Of a DNA stretch of 64,000 bases, positions 42,480 to 52,609 are shown piece by piece. The stretch's first letter is position 1, and each line of letters starts with the position of its first letter. Origin of the DNA: Fonsecaea monophora (lineage: Eukaryota > Ascomycota > Eurotiomycetes > Chaetothyriales > Herpotrichiellaceae). Under the pieces are notes generated by a model, which was not told where the DNA came from, ran no database searches, and saw only the letters and a list, made by a program, of their open reading frames with translations. Where the stretch lies: positions 682,001-746,000 of the forward strand of contig NW_019173933.1 in the NCBI RefSeq assembly GCF_001642475.1, in the 5' to 3' direction. A program made the position numbers and the translations under genes.

Positions 42480-43053
42480 GACGTGACAGAGGTGGCGGGT
42501 GGGTGTGCAAGGTGATAACGTGTCGATGGGCAGATGGTACCGAATCGCAGAGTGAGATTAGAGATGTGCCTTGTCTATATGTATCCGACCAAGACGTGCT
42601 TGGAAATGTGAGTCTCATAGTTTGCACAATACGAACAATTGCATCGTTCAGCGAGGGCATTCCCTTCCGTTGGTCTAAAGTAATAAGCATACGACTTCTC
42701 TTTTGCATTCGACTCGACTCTCCTCATGTCTATTCCTATCCTATAGCCTGTCGTCCCCACGACCATAATATGCCTGCATGGCTTTGTGAGTTTGTGGGTG
42801 GCTGGTTGGCTGGTTGTTATGCCACCCAGGCAATAATTACCCACAGAACCAGGAATTAAATTGCAACAGCAAAACAAACACATCTTTTTACATTCAATCC
42901 CACATCTCACCTCTCCAAATCTAATTCCCCATCGCATAGTCGCATAGTCGCACAATCTTTGCTGTATTTATTGATTTCTCGACCAGAGGAGCCCTGAGCC
43001 CCCCTCTTGCCGATCCCCAATTCTCGCAGAATTAGAATCGTGTTGGGTTGGAA
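42480..43053. other. Convergent 3' spacer, MFS / Dabb genes
   Basis: About 0.57 kb with short TGGCTGG repeats near 42798-42815. Probable 3' UTRs; no gene is seen. Confidence 0.4.
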
Positions 43054-43452
43054 TCAAAACCTCCCCCGCTGAAAATCCACCACCATGACCTCCTCGACCA
43101 CACCCGTCAAAACCTCGACGCCGAAGCCCCGATGCACCGGATCCTCGTGGACGTACCAGTCCCGGTCCTCGCGGGACGCGAACTCGAGGACAAAGACTGC
43201 ATGAAAGCCGCGGTGCAGGTCCTCGACGCTGACGTCGCGCCCGCCGGTGAAGGAGCGGATGTAGGGTTTGCGCGTGGCGGGGGAGAGGCAGCGCGTTTGG
43301 AGGGCGAGGAATTGGTGCGAGATGGAGGCGCGGGTGCTGGGGGGGATGTGTGCGTAGAAGCGGAAGTGGACGATGTGGATGATTGAGTCGTCTGCGGAGG
43401 AGGTGGTGGTGGTGGTGGTGGTGGTGTCGGGCTCAAGAGTGATGGAGCCCAT
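43054..43452 (-). CDS. Stress-responsive A/B-barrel (Dabb) domain protein
   Basis: Single exon, 132 residues from the ATG at 43452. After a Thr run (TTTTTTTT, from an ACC repeat) comes the Dabb domain: IIHIVHFRFYAHIPPSTRAS, LALQTRCLSPATRKPYIRSF, GRDVSVEDLHRGFHAVFVLE, REDRDWYVHEDPVHRGF and the end VVEEVMVVDFQ. These alpha/beta-barrel dimers include plant stress proteins, olivetolic acid cyclase and fungal proteins of unknown role; some act on aromatic polyketides. The conserved His in the first strand (VHF) and the YxxHPxH-like motif (WYVHEDPVH) are present, so the fold is sound. Function is not assigned. It follows the MFS transporter tail to tail, possibly part of the same catabolic neighbourhood (inference). 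Confidence 0.82.
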   Translation of the reverse strand: MGSITLEPDTTTTTTTTSSADDSIIHIVHFRFYAHIPPSTRASISHQFLALQTRCLSPATRKPYIRSFTGGRDVSVEDLHRGFHAVFVLEFASREDRDWYVHEDPVHRGFGVEVLTGVVEEVMVVDFQRGRF

Positions 43453-44438
43453 CTCTTTACCGATGACGGTCTGATCTCCTGAGTATGATTGATAGTTGAT
43501 ATGCTTTGAGGCTGCCTGCTATATGCTATGCTGGGGGTTGGACAATTGACAACCCGACAATGTTAACGTATTTCTCTCTGCTGAAAGCGGTTGCTCTTTT
43601 GCGATCTCCAACGAGTACATACCACTCGAGAAAACCAATCGCTCGCAAATGACAGCTCTGGGACAAAGTCCTCGCCGAGTCAGTGTATACACCTGACCTG
43701 CAGTGGATGGAAGTATATACAGTACCCTACTGTGTACCTTCTATGGACCTACCGTATGAAGCAACTCCCCAAGGGTCCACCCCAGCCCCGTCACAGACAA
43801 GCGACAATAGACCCGTTACCCATTACCCATTGCATCTGGGACCTCAAGCACAGGTAGACAGTCAAGACAGCCTCTCACTCGACTGGTACACTGCGGTCCA
43901 GTTCCAGAAGGTGAAGTTTACCTACCCCGTGTTCGTGCTCGCATCATCGTGGACGGGCACACGAGTACGCGGACAAAGACTGCGTGGGTCTCCGTGGTCC
44001 GTAGCCCGTGTCCCGTGGCTGATCACGGTGGCGGGACGCCAGGATGGGACGCGGATGGCACTGTATCTTTTGCCGTCTCATGTCGATTTGAGTCGAGGCG
44101 GCGGGGGCACGCGATAAGTCAGGGTAGTATTCGCTTGGGTGGAATCGCACTCGCAAGTCGTACGATGAGCGACGGCGCGGTGGATACTACTTGTACACGG
44201 CTAGTCAATTAACTAGTTGAAAGTATCTATCTACCTATCTGCTTGTACAGGTAGGCCGAGCTACTTCACTAGTATATGCCAATGTTCAGATCTGGATTTC
44301 TGATTGTGATCCGTGCTCTGAGCAGTGTTTGGATGACTAACTGTATACTACTGGACTATACTACCTTCGGGCCCTCCCCTCCTTACTCCCTCGTCCCTCG
44401 GCCACTTCTAGAGTGTCCAGCAACATTCAACCCTCAGT
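43453..44438. other. 1-kb spacer, Dabb / GH17-like genes
   Basis: Upstream of the Dabb gene and downstream of the glycoside hydrolase (both minus). It contains CTATCTACCT-type short repeats near 44226-44241. No gene is recognised. Confidence 0.35.
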
Positions 44439-45611
44439 CTAACACGTCTGCGGTCTCCAATTCGGAATCGCATACGAATTGTTCGGGGTAACCATATTGA
44501 AGGTCCCCTCCCACTTCCACGCGTGCAAGAACCAGCCTACGTTGTTTTTCTTAAAGAACTGGCAGTTGGCGTCGTACGTCTTCCAGAACGTCGTGTACTG
44601 CGGAGCACCAATGTCTTTGCTGCCCTGGTGTAGAACGTTGAGCTCCCATGCCCATTGTGTCTAAGAGGGAATTGAGAATCAGTCCTGTATCGGCGTTGAA
44701 GCGCTGGAGAGATCTTACCTCGGAGATGACAAGAGGAACAGGCGTGTAGTTCTTGTACCAGTGTACCTGGTCACTGATATAGTCCCAGGATCCAGAGATA
44801 TTGTATCCGTGGTAGTACGGCATGATATGAGCATGGACAAAATCGCTCTGCGGAAGAATCTGCCTCCCAACAGGACCGAGACCCGGTGCTTTGCCTGCTG
44901 TGTAGTTGCTACATAAGATGCCAGGACGGTCCCAGTCTTCGCTGATGCCGACTGGAATGCCATAGGGTTTCACTGCCGCCTTGAAGTCAATGAGGTCATT
45001 GATGAAATTGTCGCCGTCGTCCTGATCGCCGATCGGTTCGGTACCGAATTCAATGCTGTGAAACACGTACGGCGCGATGTCCTTGTAGGTGCTGTTTGAA
45101 AGGATCTCGATAATGGAGCTGGCAATCTTTTGCCAGTATTCAAGCTGTAGCCAAGTTTGAGCAGACAAATGACAGCGACCAAGGGTTCCAAACATACGGG
45201 ATCGCCGTTCAGAGGCCAGGCGACTTGGGCAACAACTCCCATATCATTGGCGACAGCTGCTTTGATCAAATTCTCCCAGATGTACGTGGTGTAGCAATAA
45301 GGCAGGTAAACCCTGATCAAACTTGCTCCAAAATCACGTTTCTGGCGCTGCAAGTCGGCGTTGATGCGATCAAAGCTGTCGTCGTAGCACTCCCCTTCCA
45401 TGGGATAGGAGAAGCCGAGGAATCCATAGGTCATGGATTGAGGGCACCACCACTCCTTCCTGGTCACGTTGGGTGCTTGGAGCGAGCCATTGAATGAGGC
45501 ACTCCCGAAAGGAAAACAGTTCACATTCTGGCCTCGAACGGGCGACGCAGCGGGAAGGGCCCAGACGCTACTGGTGAGGACAGCAACAATGGATATCACG
45601 ACAGCGCGCAT
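44439..45611 (-). CDS. Secreted glycoside hydrolase, GH17-like (TIM barrel)
   Basis: Three exons on the minus strand, 45611-45198, 45144-44719 and 44660-44439, all phase 0, 353 residues. A signal peptide is at 1-18 (VVISIVAVLTSSVWA). Barrel strands read YGFLGFSYPMEGECYDD, LIRVYLPYCYTTYIW and MGVVAQVAWPLNGDP. The likely acid/base is Glu174 (IEFGTEPIGD), and the likely nucleophile is Glu280 in PLVISETQWAWE, a position that corresponds to ISETGWP in GH17. The C-terminus GWFLHAWKWEG supplies the usual aromatic end. The 106-residue spacing of the two glutamates and their strand context suit clan GH-A. GH17 enzymes act on beta-1,3-glucans of the fungal wall or plant callose; substrate here is inferred only. 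Splicing of exon 2 to exon 3 completes the nucleophile motif across the junction, which supports the model. Confidence 0.72.
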
Positions 45612-46263
45612 ATTCTTGGTTAGAGACAGACTTACTCTGCGATGTTCTTTGGGGCCAGCGAAGGGTCGGCATGGGCATATTGTATTGACTGACCACTGCG
45701 GCTAGGAACTTGTGCTTTGCGATTGACTATCTATACGGGTACGGCAACCATCAGGAACGCACCAGCAATCATACGTGCCATTGCCCCTTTCCTGCTGGAG
45801 CTTGATACCGGAAGCCATTGAAGTGTAGCTATCAGTATGTGCGGAAGGAACAATGCAATCATTTCTGTTCTGGGTCTGTCGAGCGCGCAACCTGATTCGC
45901 TAGGGTTGACGTCGAGAATAAACAATAGCGAAGCCAGAGATATGGACAATAGTCGATGCCATCCGGGAAAGGGATGTTGAGATTCCGTACACGTGATGCG
46001 GAATTATGTTGACGCTGCCGATTGGCTACAACCACAAGGCTTGCGGCCAGCCTTGTGCGGTACAGGTATGAGGTGGCCTTTAGGGCTTCATCTTCTTACA
46101 GCCAACTAGGGAATCTTGACAGACCGCTCACAATATACTTCTTGTTCTTGTTCGTGACTCCCAATGGCGAATCTAGCTGTCGAGTCGCCTCTGGCTGCAG
46201 AGATGGAATATACAGGGCCCATCTTACACCCTTCACTGCCAATCTCCCGTTTTTACCACACAT
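45612..46263. promoter_or_regulatory. Promoter region of the GH17-like gene
   Basis: 652 bp upstream of the minus-strand hydrolase, next to the stop of the PhyH-family gene. ATTGG (reverse CCAAT) occurs at about 46020. Nothing else is recognised. Confidence 0.35.
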
Positions 46264-47271
46264 CTAAAATATTTCACCTTCGTAGGTCATCTTTTCGACA
46301 TCACTAAAGTCATGCGCATCACGCAATCTCTCATACTCTTCGGGCGGCAGCTCAATCATCAAAGGCGTGATTCCTTGTCCCTTGGTGCCGTGGATGATGC
46401 GCTCATACACACCGGTCCCAGCGGGAACTCTGAACTTGGCAGTGCCGTGCCACCAGCTCGCCGAAAAGCCCAAGGCGATCATGAATCGCATGTCGTCAGA
46501 CTTGTTGCAGACTCCGGCATGCCACAGTCTCATGTCTCGGAAGAGGATCGAACCTTTCTTCACCGTGGGTTGAATTCCAGGCAATGTTTTCTGTCTCTCG
46601 GCAACGTATTCGTCTGTGATGTGAGTTTCGCCCTTTGAGCCGGGCGGTGTCTGGGCCTCGGTGTTGAAATGATGTGTCCCGAGCCAAATTTCTGTCGAGC
46701 CGTTGGCCGGACTGGCGTCACAGGTATAGACATTGGCAACCACGTAGAAAGGTGCTGGCGGGTGATTGCACATGGCGTCTGAATGCACAGGTTGCCGCTT
46801 GACGCCATGAGGCAAGGCGTTGTTGCCACTGACCATATTCCACGTCGCGTTCGGTCCCAGGTAAAGATTCACCGCGTGAAAGAGCAGCTTGTTCAGATAG
46901 ACGTCGTTGAAGAAGTACTTTGACGGACTCAACGGAGGGCCCTGTTGAATGTTCTCGGCCCCGAAGTTCTTGTAGAGGTTCTCTTTGCTGAGTTCCTTCT
47001 TGGTGTCCTCGACCATAAATTCATTGATGACATCGAGGTGATCGGGGTTGATGACATCTTTGAGGATAACCACACCGTCTCGATGCATCCCGGAGAGGAA
47101 CAGCTTGATATTGGCGTCATTGAATTGGCCGGCAGCCAATTCCTCTGGGGATGGAGTGACTTGAACAGGTGTATTGAGATGCTTGGCGGGCAAGTCTGGC
47201 ATATACTCGTTCTGGGTGATCATCTTGCCATGTTTGGGCTCGACCGTCCCATTGGTTCCGTTGGGAGACAT
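46264..47271 (-). CDS. Phytanoyl-CoA dioxygenase (PhyH) family Fe(II)/2-oxoglutarate oxygenase
   Basis: Single exon, 335 residues from the ATG at 47271 (the frame is open further upstream but has no ATG). Family landmarks: an N-terminal helix FLSGMHRDGVVILKDVINPD, the iron-binding pair in KRQPVHSDAMCNHPPAP (H-x-D), the strand STEIWLGTHHF, the distal iron His in DMRLWHAGVCNKSDD, and the 2-oxoglutarate-binding Arg shortly after (MRFMIALGFSASWW). The complete facial triad implies an active oxygenase using Fe(II), O2 and 2-oxoglutarate. Fungal PhyH proteins hydroxylate many secondary metabolites and lipids, and no biosynthetic core gene (PKS, NRPS, terpene synthase) is nearby. No peroxisomal signal is present (it ends GEIF). 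Substrate unknown. Confidence 0.85.
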   Translation of the reverse strand: MSPNGTNGTVEPKHGKMITQNEYMPDLPAKHLNTPVQVTPSPEELAAGQFNDANIKLFLSGMHRDGVVILKDVINPDHLDVINEFMVEDTKKELSKENLYKNFGAENIQQGPPLSPSKYFFNDVYLNKLLFHAVNLYLGPNATWNMVSGNNALPHGVKRQPVHSDAMCNHPPAPFYVVANVYTCDASPANGSTEIWLGTHHFNTEAQTPPGSKGETHITDEYVAERQKTLPGIQPTVKKGSILFRDMRLWHAGVCNKSDDMRFMIALGFSASWWHGTAKFRVPAGTGVYERIIHGTKGQGITPLMIELPPEEYERLRDAHDFSDVEKMTYEGEIF

Positions 47272-48679
47272 TGTATCAATACGAAGTTGATGCTGTTTCG
47301 AGTTGGCTCCTGAACCTGCTTGGATCAGACGACCTGGGCACAATTTTTGCAGACTTGGTCTTGTTGTTATACAATCACTACTCACCCTTGTTGGATGCTC
47401 ATTGACGCATCAGCAGGCAGAAACTCTCTCATCGACCACAACAAGGCTTTGCTGACCAGCAGAGAGTCTCATTCACGGGCCCCTAAGATCCGGACACCTG
47501 ACTCACCGTGTTGGGCACGGATCGGTGGCTGCAAAGTTCCGTATAGGCTGCCATCCTCAGACCACATGGTGGAGACGGCAGTTGGGACATGCAACATGGG
47601 AACAGCTGTAAGTTTGTCTCCAAATATGATAATACGAGGCTCAAGGAGAGAATCAAAAAGTTGGAGAAAAGCGATGAGGCTGTCGAGGGTGGAAATTGAC
47701 CGCCTTGGCCAAGCCACTGACTGAACATCGCGGAAAAGGTGACGGTTCTTTGTCTGCATCGTGGCATCCCAACACATGGCCACACCGCAAGCTACTTGGC
47801 TGATTCTGATCACCCGCCTGATGACACTTTTGAGCGATGATGACCCTGTCACTTGCCTTTTGGATGAGGCCTAGACTGTCAAGAGTGGACAAACAGGGAG
47901 TCTATGCGTACAGGACAAATATCCTGGGCTCTGGCTTATTTTGCCACGGATGGTCTCCAAGCAAGGGATGAATGATGAACTGATCGCCTCAAGATCCCGT
48001 CCACTCCAAGAATGTGCCAAGCACGTCTGTGCTCGCTCTCCCTTGCATGCCCCCTTATGTCGAGACGTGGATGCCAACTTATGGAGGTTTCATTACGCGC
48101 CCAGACACGCAATGTTATTTTGATAGATTACGAGATTATACCTGTAAGATTTCTGACGGCAAAAGACATTTTAAGATGACGGTAGTTGATCGATGGATTC
48201 GTATTCATCTGCCATTCTACGCGTTCTGGATGCGCGTCTCAAATCCCACGTTCCGCAAGAAGGTTTAAGGTCAAGCAAGCTTCACGTTAGAGCTTCACAC
48301 TAACTGTCTCTCACATACAGATTGGGAGACACTAACAGCGTAGCGTCTCTCTAGCGGCTCGGCAGTCACAAGCGATTTATAACAAGAAACAATGTTTTCG
48401 GATGCAAGACCTTTTAAGGGTTCGTACCGTAGACGATAGAGTTCATGTATTTTACCAACGACAAACATTCAACACAGGGGGTAACGATGGACTCGAGTCA
48501 ATTCGATGGAATTGCATTTTCTCCCTTTCAGCGACTTTTCTCGTTTTCCCTTCTTTCACTGATCACAGAAATCCTCCTATTCCTCCTCGCTGCCCTGCAA
48601 GACTCTCCCGCCTTTCAACAAAGAGTCACGAAAAGCCAGGGGGAATCACACACCGTCGCGTCCTTGTCCATGACCAGCC
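47272..48679. promoter_or_regulatory. Divergent intergenic region, PhyH / acyltransferase-3 genes
   Basis: 1.4 kb between opposite starts. Frames in it are short and uneven. A near-palindromic stretch around 48240-48320 was seen but not resolved. Presumed promoters. Confidence 0.35.
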
Positions 48680-50179
48680 ATGCCGTCGACCCTCGAGCAG
48701 GCTATCCCCCTCCTCGAGGATCTAGATAGTCCATGCGACAGCAACAGTCTTGCACGAAGCGTCCTGGCCATTCCCGAGCACCGGCTATCCAAACAATGGA
48801 CTCAGTTCTGCCGACTCTGGCTACGACTCCTCGTCAGCCTTCTCCCGAAATACATTCAACCCGGTGGTCGCAGTAAGGGCGAACTGCCTCCCACGGCATA
48901 CCTCGATGCTCTGCGCGGGTACGCGGCCTTGATCGTCTTCTTCTATCACTCCTTTCCGCTCCCTAGCATATGGCTCTTCCAACAAACCTTCTTCCGCGTC
49001 TTTTTCCGCGGCGGCCCCGGCATGGTGGCCGTGTTCTTCGTCATCTCGGGCTACGTGCTCAGTTACCGCATGTTGAAAGCGATCCGCAACAAAGACCCGA
49101 TCAAGCTGCTCGACAGCCTTGCGTCCTCGACGTTCCGGCGCTGGTTCCGGCTGTACGGATCGACCGGGGTGGCGACGTTCGTGGCAATGGTGCTCACGCA
49201 GCTGGGGTGGTTCTGGCCACACGCGTCTGATCGTAAAGAAACATTCCTCGAGCAGGTCTGGGACTGGTTCCAGGACTGGCTGGAGTCGAGTGACCCGTTT
49301 GCCAACATCCAAGGCTGGATCCACGGCTGGGCGTTTCGCTCGAGGTACCTGTACCAGATGTGGACCATCCCCGTCGAGTATCGGGGCAGCATCGCGCTCT
49401 TCGTCTTCTGTGCCGCGGCCTGCAAACTCTCGAGTCGGTCGCGGATGGTGTTTCTGTGGCTGGTGGTGCTTCTGTCCTACTACTGGCGGGCCGTCTACAT
49501 TGCCGAGTTCCTGATCGGCATGTTCATTGCGGACCTGTCGCTAATTCGACATCCCGAGCGCCTGGGCCGACGACTGGTCTTACCAACGCCACCAGGTCCT
49601 GCTGCTCAGGAACCCAGCAGCAGCAGCAGTATTGAGAAACCGATCCCCACCCCGACCTGGCGGCGGTGGCTGTTGGGGCGACGACGACACGGGCTCGCCT
49701 CCAAGATCGGCTGGGGCCTAGTATCGGCGACGGGCTTCTACCTACTCAGCCAGCCCGACGACCCGGACAGCAACACGGAGCTGCCCGCGCCGTGGCCGAC
49801 GCTCCTGGGCCTGGTGCCCTCGCAGTATGGTGAGGCCATGTACACGTTCTGGGTGAGCATCGGGGCGGGCCTGCTGGTGCTGGGGCTCGACAACTCACCG
49901 ATGCTGCAGACCCCCTTCACGTGGTCCTTCTCGCAGTACCTGGGCGACCTGTCGTTCGGCATCTACGCCATGCACATCATCGTGCTCGAGAGCCTGTTCA
50001 AGCCCATCCTCAACCCCTGGCGCGAGGTCCACCTGGGCGAGTCGGCCATTGCGTGTTTCGTCATTGAAGTCGTGGGCACGGCGGCCGTGATCTGGGCGGC
50101 CGACTATTTCACGCGCGCGGACAAGTTGGTCGTGCGGTTCGGGCGGTGGATCGAGGTCAAGACATTTGAGAAGTGGTAA
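48680..50179 (+). CDS. Acyltransferase-3 (OafA/EstA-type) membrane acyltransferase
   Basis: Single exon, 499 residues. After a soluble N-terminal 60 residues comes the family signature: YLDALRGYAALIVFFYHSFP (with the conserved R and the His of the FYH motif), then GPGMVAVFFVISGYVLSYRM (FFVxSGY motif) and FRRWFRLYGSTGVATFVAMV. About ten hydrophobic helices follow, including SIALFVFCAAACKL, FLWLVVLLSYYWRAVYIAEF and FGIYAMHIIVLESLFKPI. Enzymes of PF01757 move acyl groups (often acetyl from acetyl-CoA) onto sugars, sterols or lipids across a membrane. The fungal substrate is not known; plasma-membrane or ER location is inferred. A polar loop with SSSSSIEKPIPTPTW separates two halves. No frame break. 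Confidence 0.88.
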   Translation: MPSTLEQAIPLLEDLDSPCDSNSLARSVLAIPEHRLSKQWTQFCRLWLRLLVSLLPKYIQPGGRSKGELPPTAYLDALRGYAALIVFFYHSFPLPSIWLFQQTFFRVFFRGGPGMVAVFFVISGYVLSYRMLKAIRNKDPIKLLDSLASSTFRRWFRLYGSTGVATFVAMVLTQLGWFWPHASDRKETFLEQVWDWFQDWLESSDPFANIQGWIHGWAFRSRYLYQMWTIPVEYRGSIALFVFCAAACKLSSRSRMVFLWLVVLLSYYWRAVYIAEFLIGMFIADLSLIRHPERLGRRLVLPTPPGPAAQEPSSSSSIEKPIPTPTWRRWLLGRRRHGLASKIGWGLVSATGFYLLSQPDDPDSNTELPAPWPTLLGLVPSQYGEAMYTFWVSIGAGLLVLGLDNSPMLQTPFTWSFSQYLGDLSFGIYAMHIIVLESLFKPILNPWREVHLGESAIACFVIEVVGTAAVIWAADYFTRADKLVVRFGRWIEVKTFEKW

Positions 50180-50952
50180 AATATACAATAGCCATAGAGA
50201 CTGGCCATCTACCGCGAGGGGTGTGGAAAGAGGGAGAGGGAGAGAGGGATTGTTTCTTTTCTCTTTCTCTCTTCCCGCAACCCTTCTGGGTCTGGAGGTC
50301 TGGTCAGAACTACTAATGAAAGAATCATGCTTGATGGCCTGGTGACGATATTGTTTCTATTTTGGGTGAGGCCAATATACTCGACTTCTTCATAGTCGTG
50401 GGGAGTTGGGTATCAATCAATGTTGAAGAGATTCCTGGTTCCTCCGTCCCATCACCTGATCTGGATAGGTCTGGCTTCCCATTCCTGCCTTTTCGTTCGG
50501 CCCCTTCAATCTGCGCAGAGAAAGTATGCCTTTCTCATCCTTACCCCGTCTCGTCTCGTCCCGCCCCGTCCCTTCCATGCGTCCCTCATCCCATCAATCG
50601 ATCCATCAATCGATCCATCCTCATCCATCTTGATCCCGTTGTTGAAAACGGGTCACTTCCATGAACTGTCCCTCTGTCCATCTCTCCATGCCTTTTCCAT
50701 CTCGAGCTCTCTACTGAGAAGCATAAAGCCTCCTGCGAGTGCGAGTGCGAGCCCGAGCCAGTCGAGGAAGACCCAGAAGAAGTGCTAGGAAGTGCGTCGC
50801 TTGCGCAAACCTAACGCCTCGTTCCTGCTGCATCTCTTCTCTCTCTCTCTCTCTCTCCTTCCCCCCCCCCCCCCCCCTTCTCACCCACCTTCGCTTCTCT
50901 CCTTTCCCATTCTGTGAGAGTAGTCACAGACGTTTTGGTCACAGATTTGAAA
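50180..50952. other. Convergent 3' spacer with low-complexity tracts
   Basis: 0.77 kb between the acyltransferase and MetE-like stops. It holds GA/CT-rich stretches (50225-50270), a (CT)n run (50839-50857) followed directly by a C17 tract (50861-50877), and ATCC/ATCG repeats (50595-50625). No gene is seen. Confidence 0.55.
50839..50877. repeat. (CT)n microsatellite plus C17 homopolymer
   Basis: About nine to ten CT units, then CTT, then seventeen C bases. It lies about 75 bp beyond the MetE-like stop codon, so in the transcript it would be a G tract in the 3' UTR. Confidence 0.9.
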
Positions 50953-52107
50953 TCACTGCGCGGTATCGGGCCCCCACACAGTCTTTGCAATGTCGACCTC
51001 GAGCCGGATCTTGTCCCACTGCTGGTCCTCGGTCAACTCGTTGCCCTCCATGGTACTGCTAAAGCCGCACTGGTGGCTGAGGCAGAGCTGGTCGATACCG
51101 CCGGGGCAGTACTTTGCGGCCTCGCGGAGACGCTGGACCATGGCGTCCTTGTCGTCCAGGTCGCCCTTTTTGCTGGTCATGACGCCGAGCACGACGACCT
51201 TGTGGGGCGGGAGGTGGCGCAGGGGGCTGAAGTCGCCGGAGCGGGCGTCGTCGTACTCCAAAAAGTAGACGTCCACGTCGAGGTCGCGGAAGAGCACCTC
51301 GGCGACGGGCTCGTAGCCGCCCTGGGCGAACCACTGGCTGCGGTGGTTGCCGCGGCACAGGTGGATGCCGATGGTCATGTCGCGCGGCCGCTTCTCGATG
51401 GCCCGGTTGATCAGCGTGGCGTACTGGCTGGCGAGCTGGCGGGCATCGGCGCCGTGGCGGGACTCGGCCTCGGAGCGCATCTTGGGGTCGCACAGGTACG
51501 CGAGGTTGGTGTCGTCGAGCTGCACGAACCGGCACCCGGCGGCGTACAGGTCGGCCAGCTCCTCCTGGTACACGCGGGCGAGGTCGTCGAAGAAGGCGTC
51601 CATGGACGGGTAGGCGTCGAGGTCGATGGTCTCGCGCCCGCCGCGGAAGTGCACCATGGTCGGGCTGGGGATGGCCACCTTGGACGAGACTTTGCCGAAG
51701 ACGCCCTCCCCGCCCGCCGCGGCGATCTGCCGCTCCAGGAACCGGAAGTCGTCGACCTGGATGGGCTTGCTGTGGCCGAGCTTGCCCGTCACGATCAGCT
51801 TGGGCGGCGCGAACCCGCCCTTGGAGGTGTTGGTCGACATCATGTTGCCGCGCACCTCGATCCCGTCCAGGTGCTGCAGGAAGTCCAGGTGGAAAAAAGC
51901 CCGTCGGAACTCGCCGTCGGTGATGGCCCGCAGGCCCGCGTCGAGCTGCTTCCGCACCACGTCGGCGATGTGCTTGTCCTCGAGCTGCCGGAGGTCCGTC
52001 TTGGACAGTTCGCCCGCGGCCACTTTCTCGCGCGCCGCGAGGATCTCCTTGGGCCGTAGCAGCGACCCGACCTGGTCGGCGCGATATACTCCGGTTGGAA
52101 GCGGCAT
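50953..52107 (-). CDS. MetE-like cobalamin-independent methionine synthase-family protein
   Basis: Single exon, 384 residues. It is about half the length of a full Met6/MetE (about 760), so it is the short single-domain type related to the C-terminal catalytic half. Start YRADQVGSLLRPKEILAAR matches the family entry 'xxxVGSLLRPxxL'. Then come ITDGEFRRAFFHLDFLQHL, RFVQLDDTNLAYLCDP (substrate region) and the zinc-ligand segments IGIHLCRGNHRSQW (about residue 250) and LCLSHQCGFSST (about 345). The His and both Cys positions are present. Family members use thiol-activating zinc; the short forms in fungi are annotated as methyltransferases with unproven substrate. The gene is unusually GC-rich, with G/C third positions, which creates a long open antisense frame that is only a shadow. 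Confidence 0.85.
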   Translation of the reverse strand: MPLPTGVYRADQVGSLLRPKEILAAREKVAAGELSKTDLRQLEDKHIADVVRKQLDAGLRAITDGEFRRAFFHLDFLQHLDGIEVRGNMMSTNTSKGGFAPPKLIVTGKLGHSKPIQVDDFRFLERQIAAAGGEGVFGKVSSKVAIPSPTMVHFRGGRETIDLDAYPSMDAFFDDLARVYQEELADLYAAGCRFVQLDDTNLAYLCDPKMRSEAESRHGADARQLASQYATLINRAIEKRPRDMTIGIHLCRGNHRSQWFAQGGYEPVAEVLFRDLDVDVYFLEYDDARSGDFSPLRHLPPHKVVVLGVMTSKKGDLDDKDAMVQRLREAAKYCPGGIDQLCLSHQCGFSSTMEGNELTEDQQWDKIRLEVDIAKTVWGPDTAQ

Positions 52108-52609
52108 GACTCGGCTTGTTGTCTGGCTGGCTGGCTGGCTGGCTCTATTACCGACTTAGTGGGTGTCCTTGCTGTCTATTTTAGGGATCGGGTAGAGGGA
52201 GGAAAACAACTTTGCAAACTTGGGTAAAACTTGATGATGCTTTGAAAGAGACCAGGGAGGGATGGATGGATTGAGAAGAGAGACCTCCCCCCAACCCCCC
52301 CCAGTCCCCTATGTACCGCTATTATACCGACTACATAATCCAATCCCGTCTCGCCCTCAAAAAACCACCGCAAAGTGAAAAATCGAACTTTCTGCAACTG
52401 CCGGGGTATCCACCGAGGTTCCTTTTTTACACGGGGGACGTCCCAACGTCATCACGACGCCAATTGGTCGAACGTGCTGCAAGGCTGTGATGGGTAGAAG
52501 GCAGAACCGGGTGACAAGGCTGACCAATCAGAAGCCGACATCTTCCAAGCAAGGTTGTCGATGTCGACAACACTTGGTAGACCCTTCCATCAAAATGATA
52601 TGACGCAAT
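52108..52609. promoter_or_regulatory. Promoter region of the MetE-like gene
   Basis: About 0.5 kb upstream of the minus-strand MetE-like start. It includes a (TGGC)n run at about 52123-52142 just before the start, a C-rich patch at about 52287-52301 and a CCAAT box at 52524-52528. The MetE-like promoter is inferred. Confidence 0.4.

Noticed and set aside
50914..52059. 381-codon open frame antisense to the MetE-like gene
   Set aside because: It is an exact shadow of a very GC-rich coding strand. The product is a Val/Ala/Leu/Gly-rich string without domains, whereas the minus strand gives a clear MetE-family protein.
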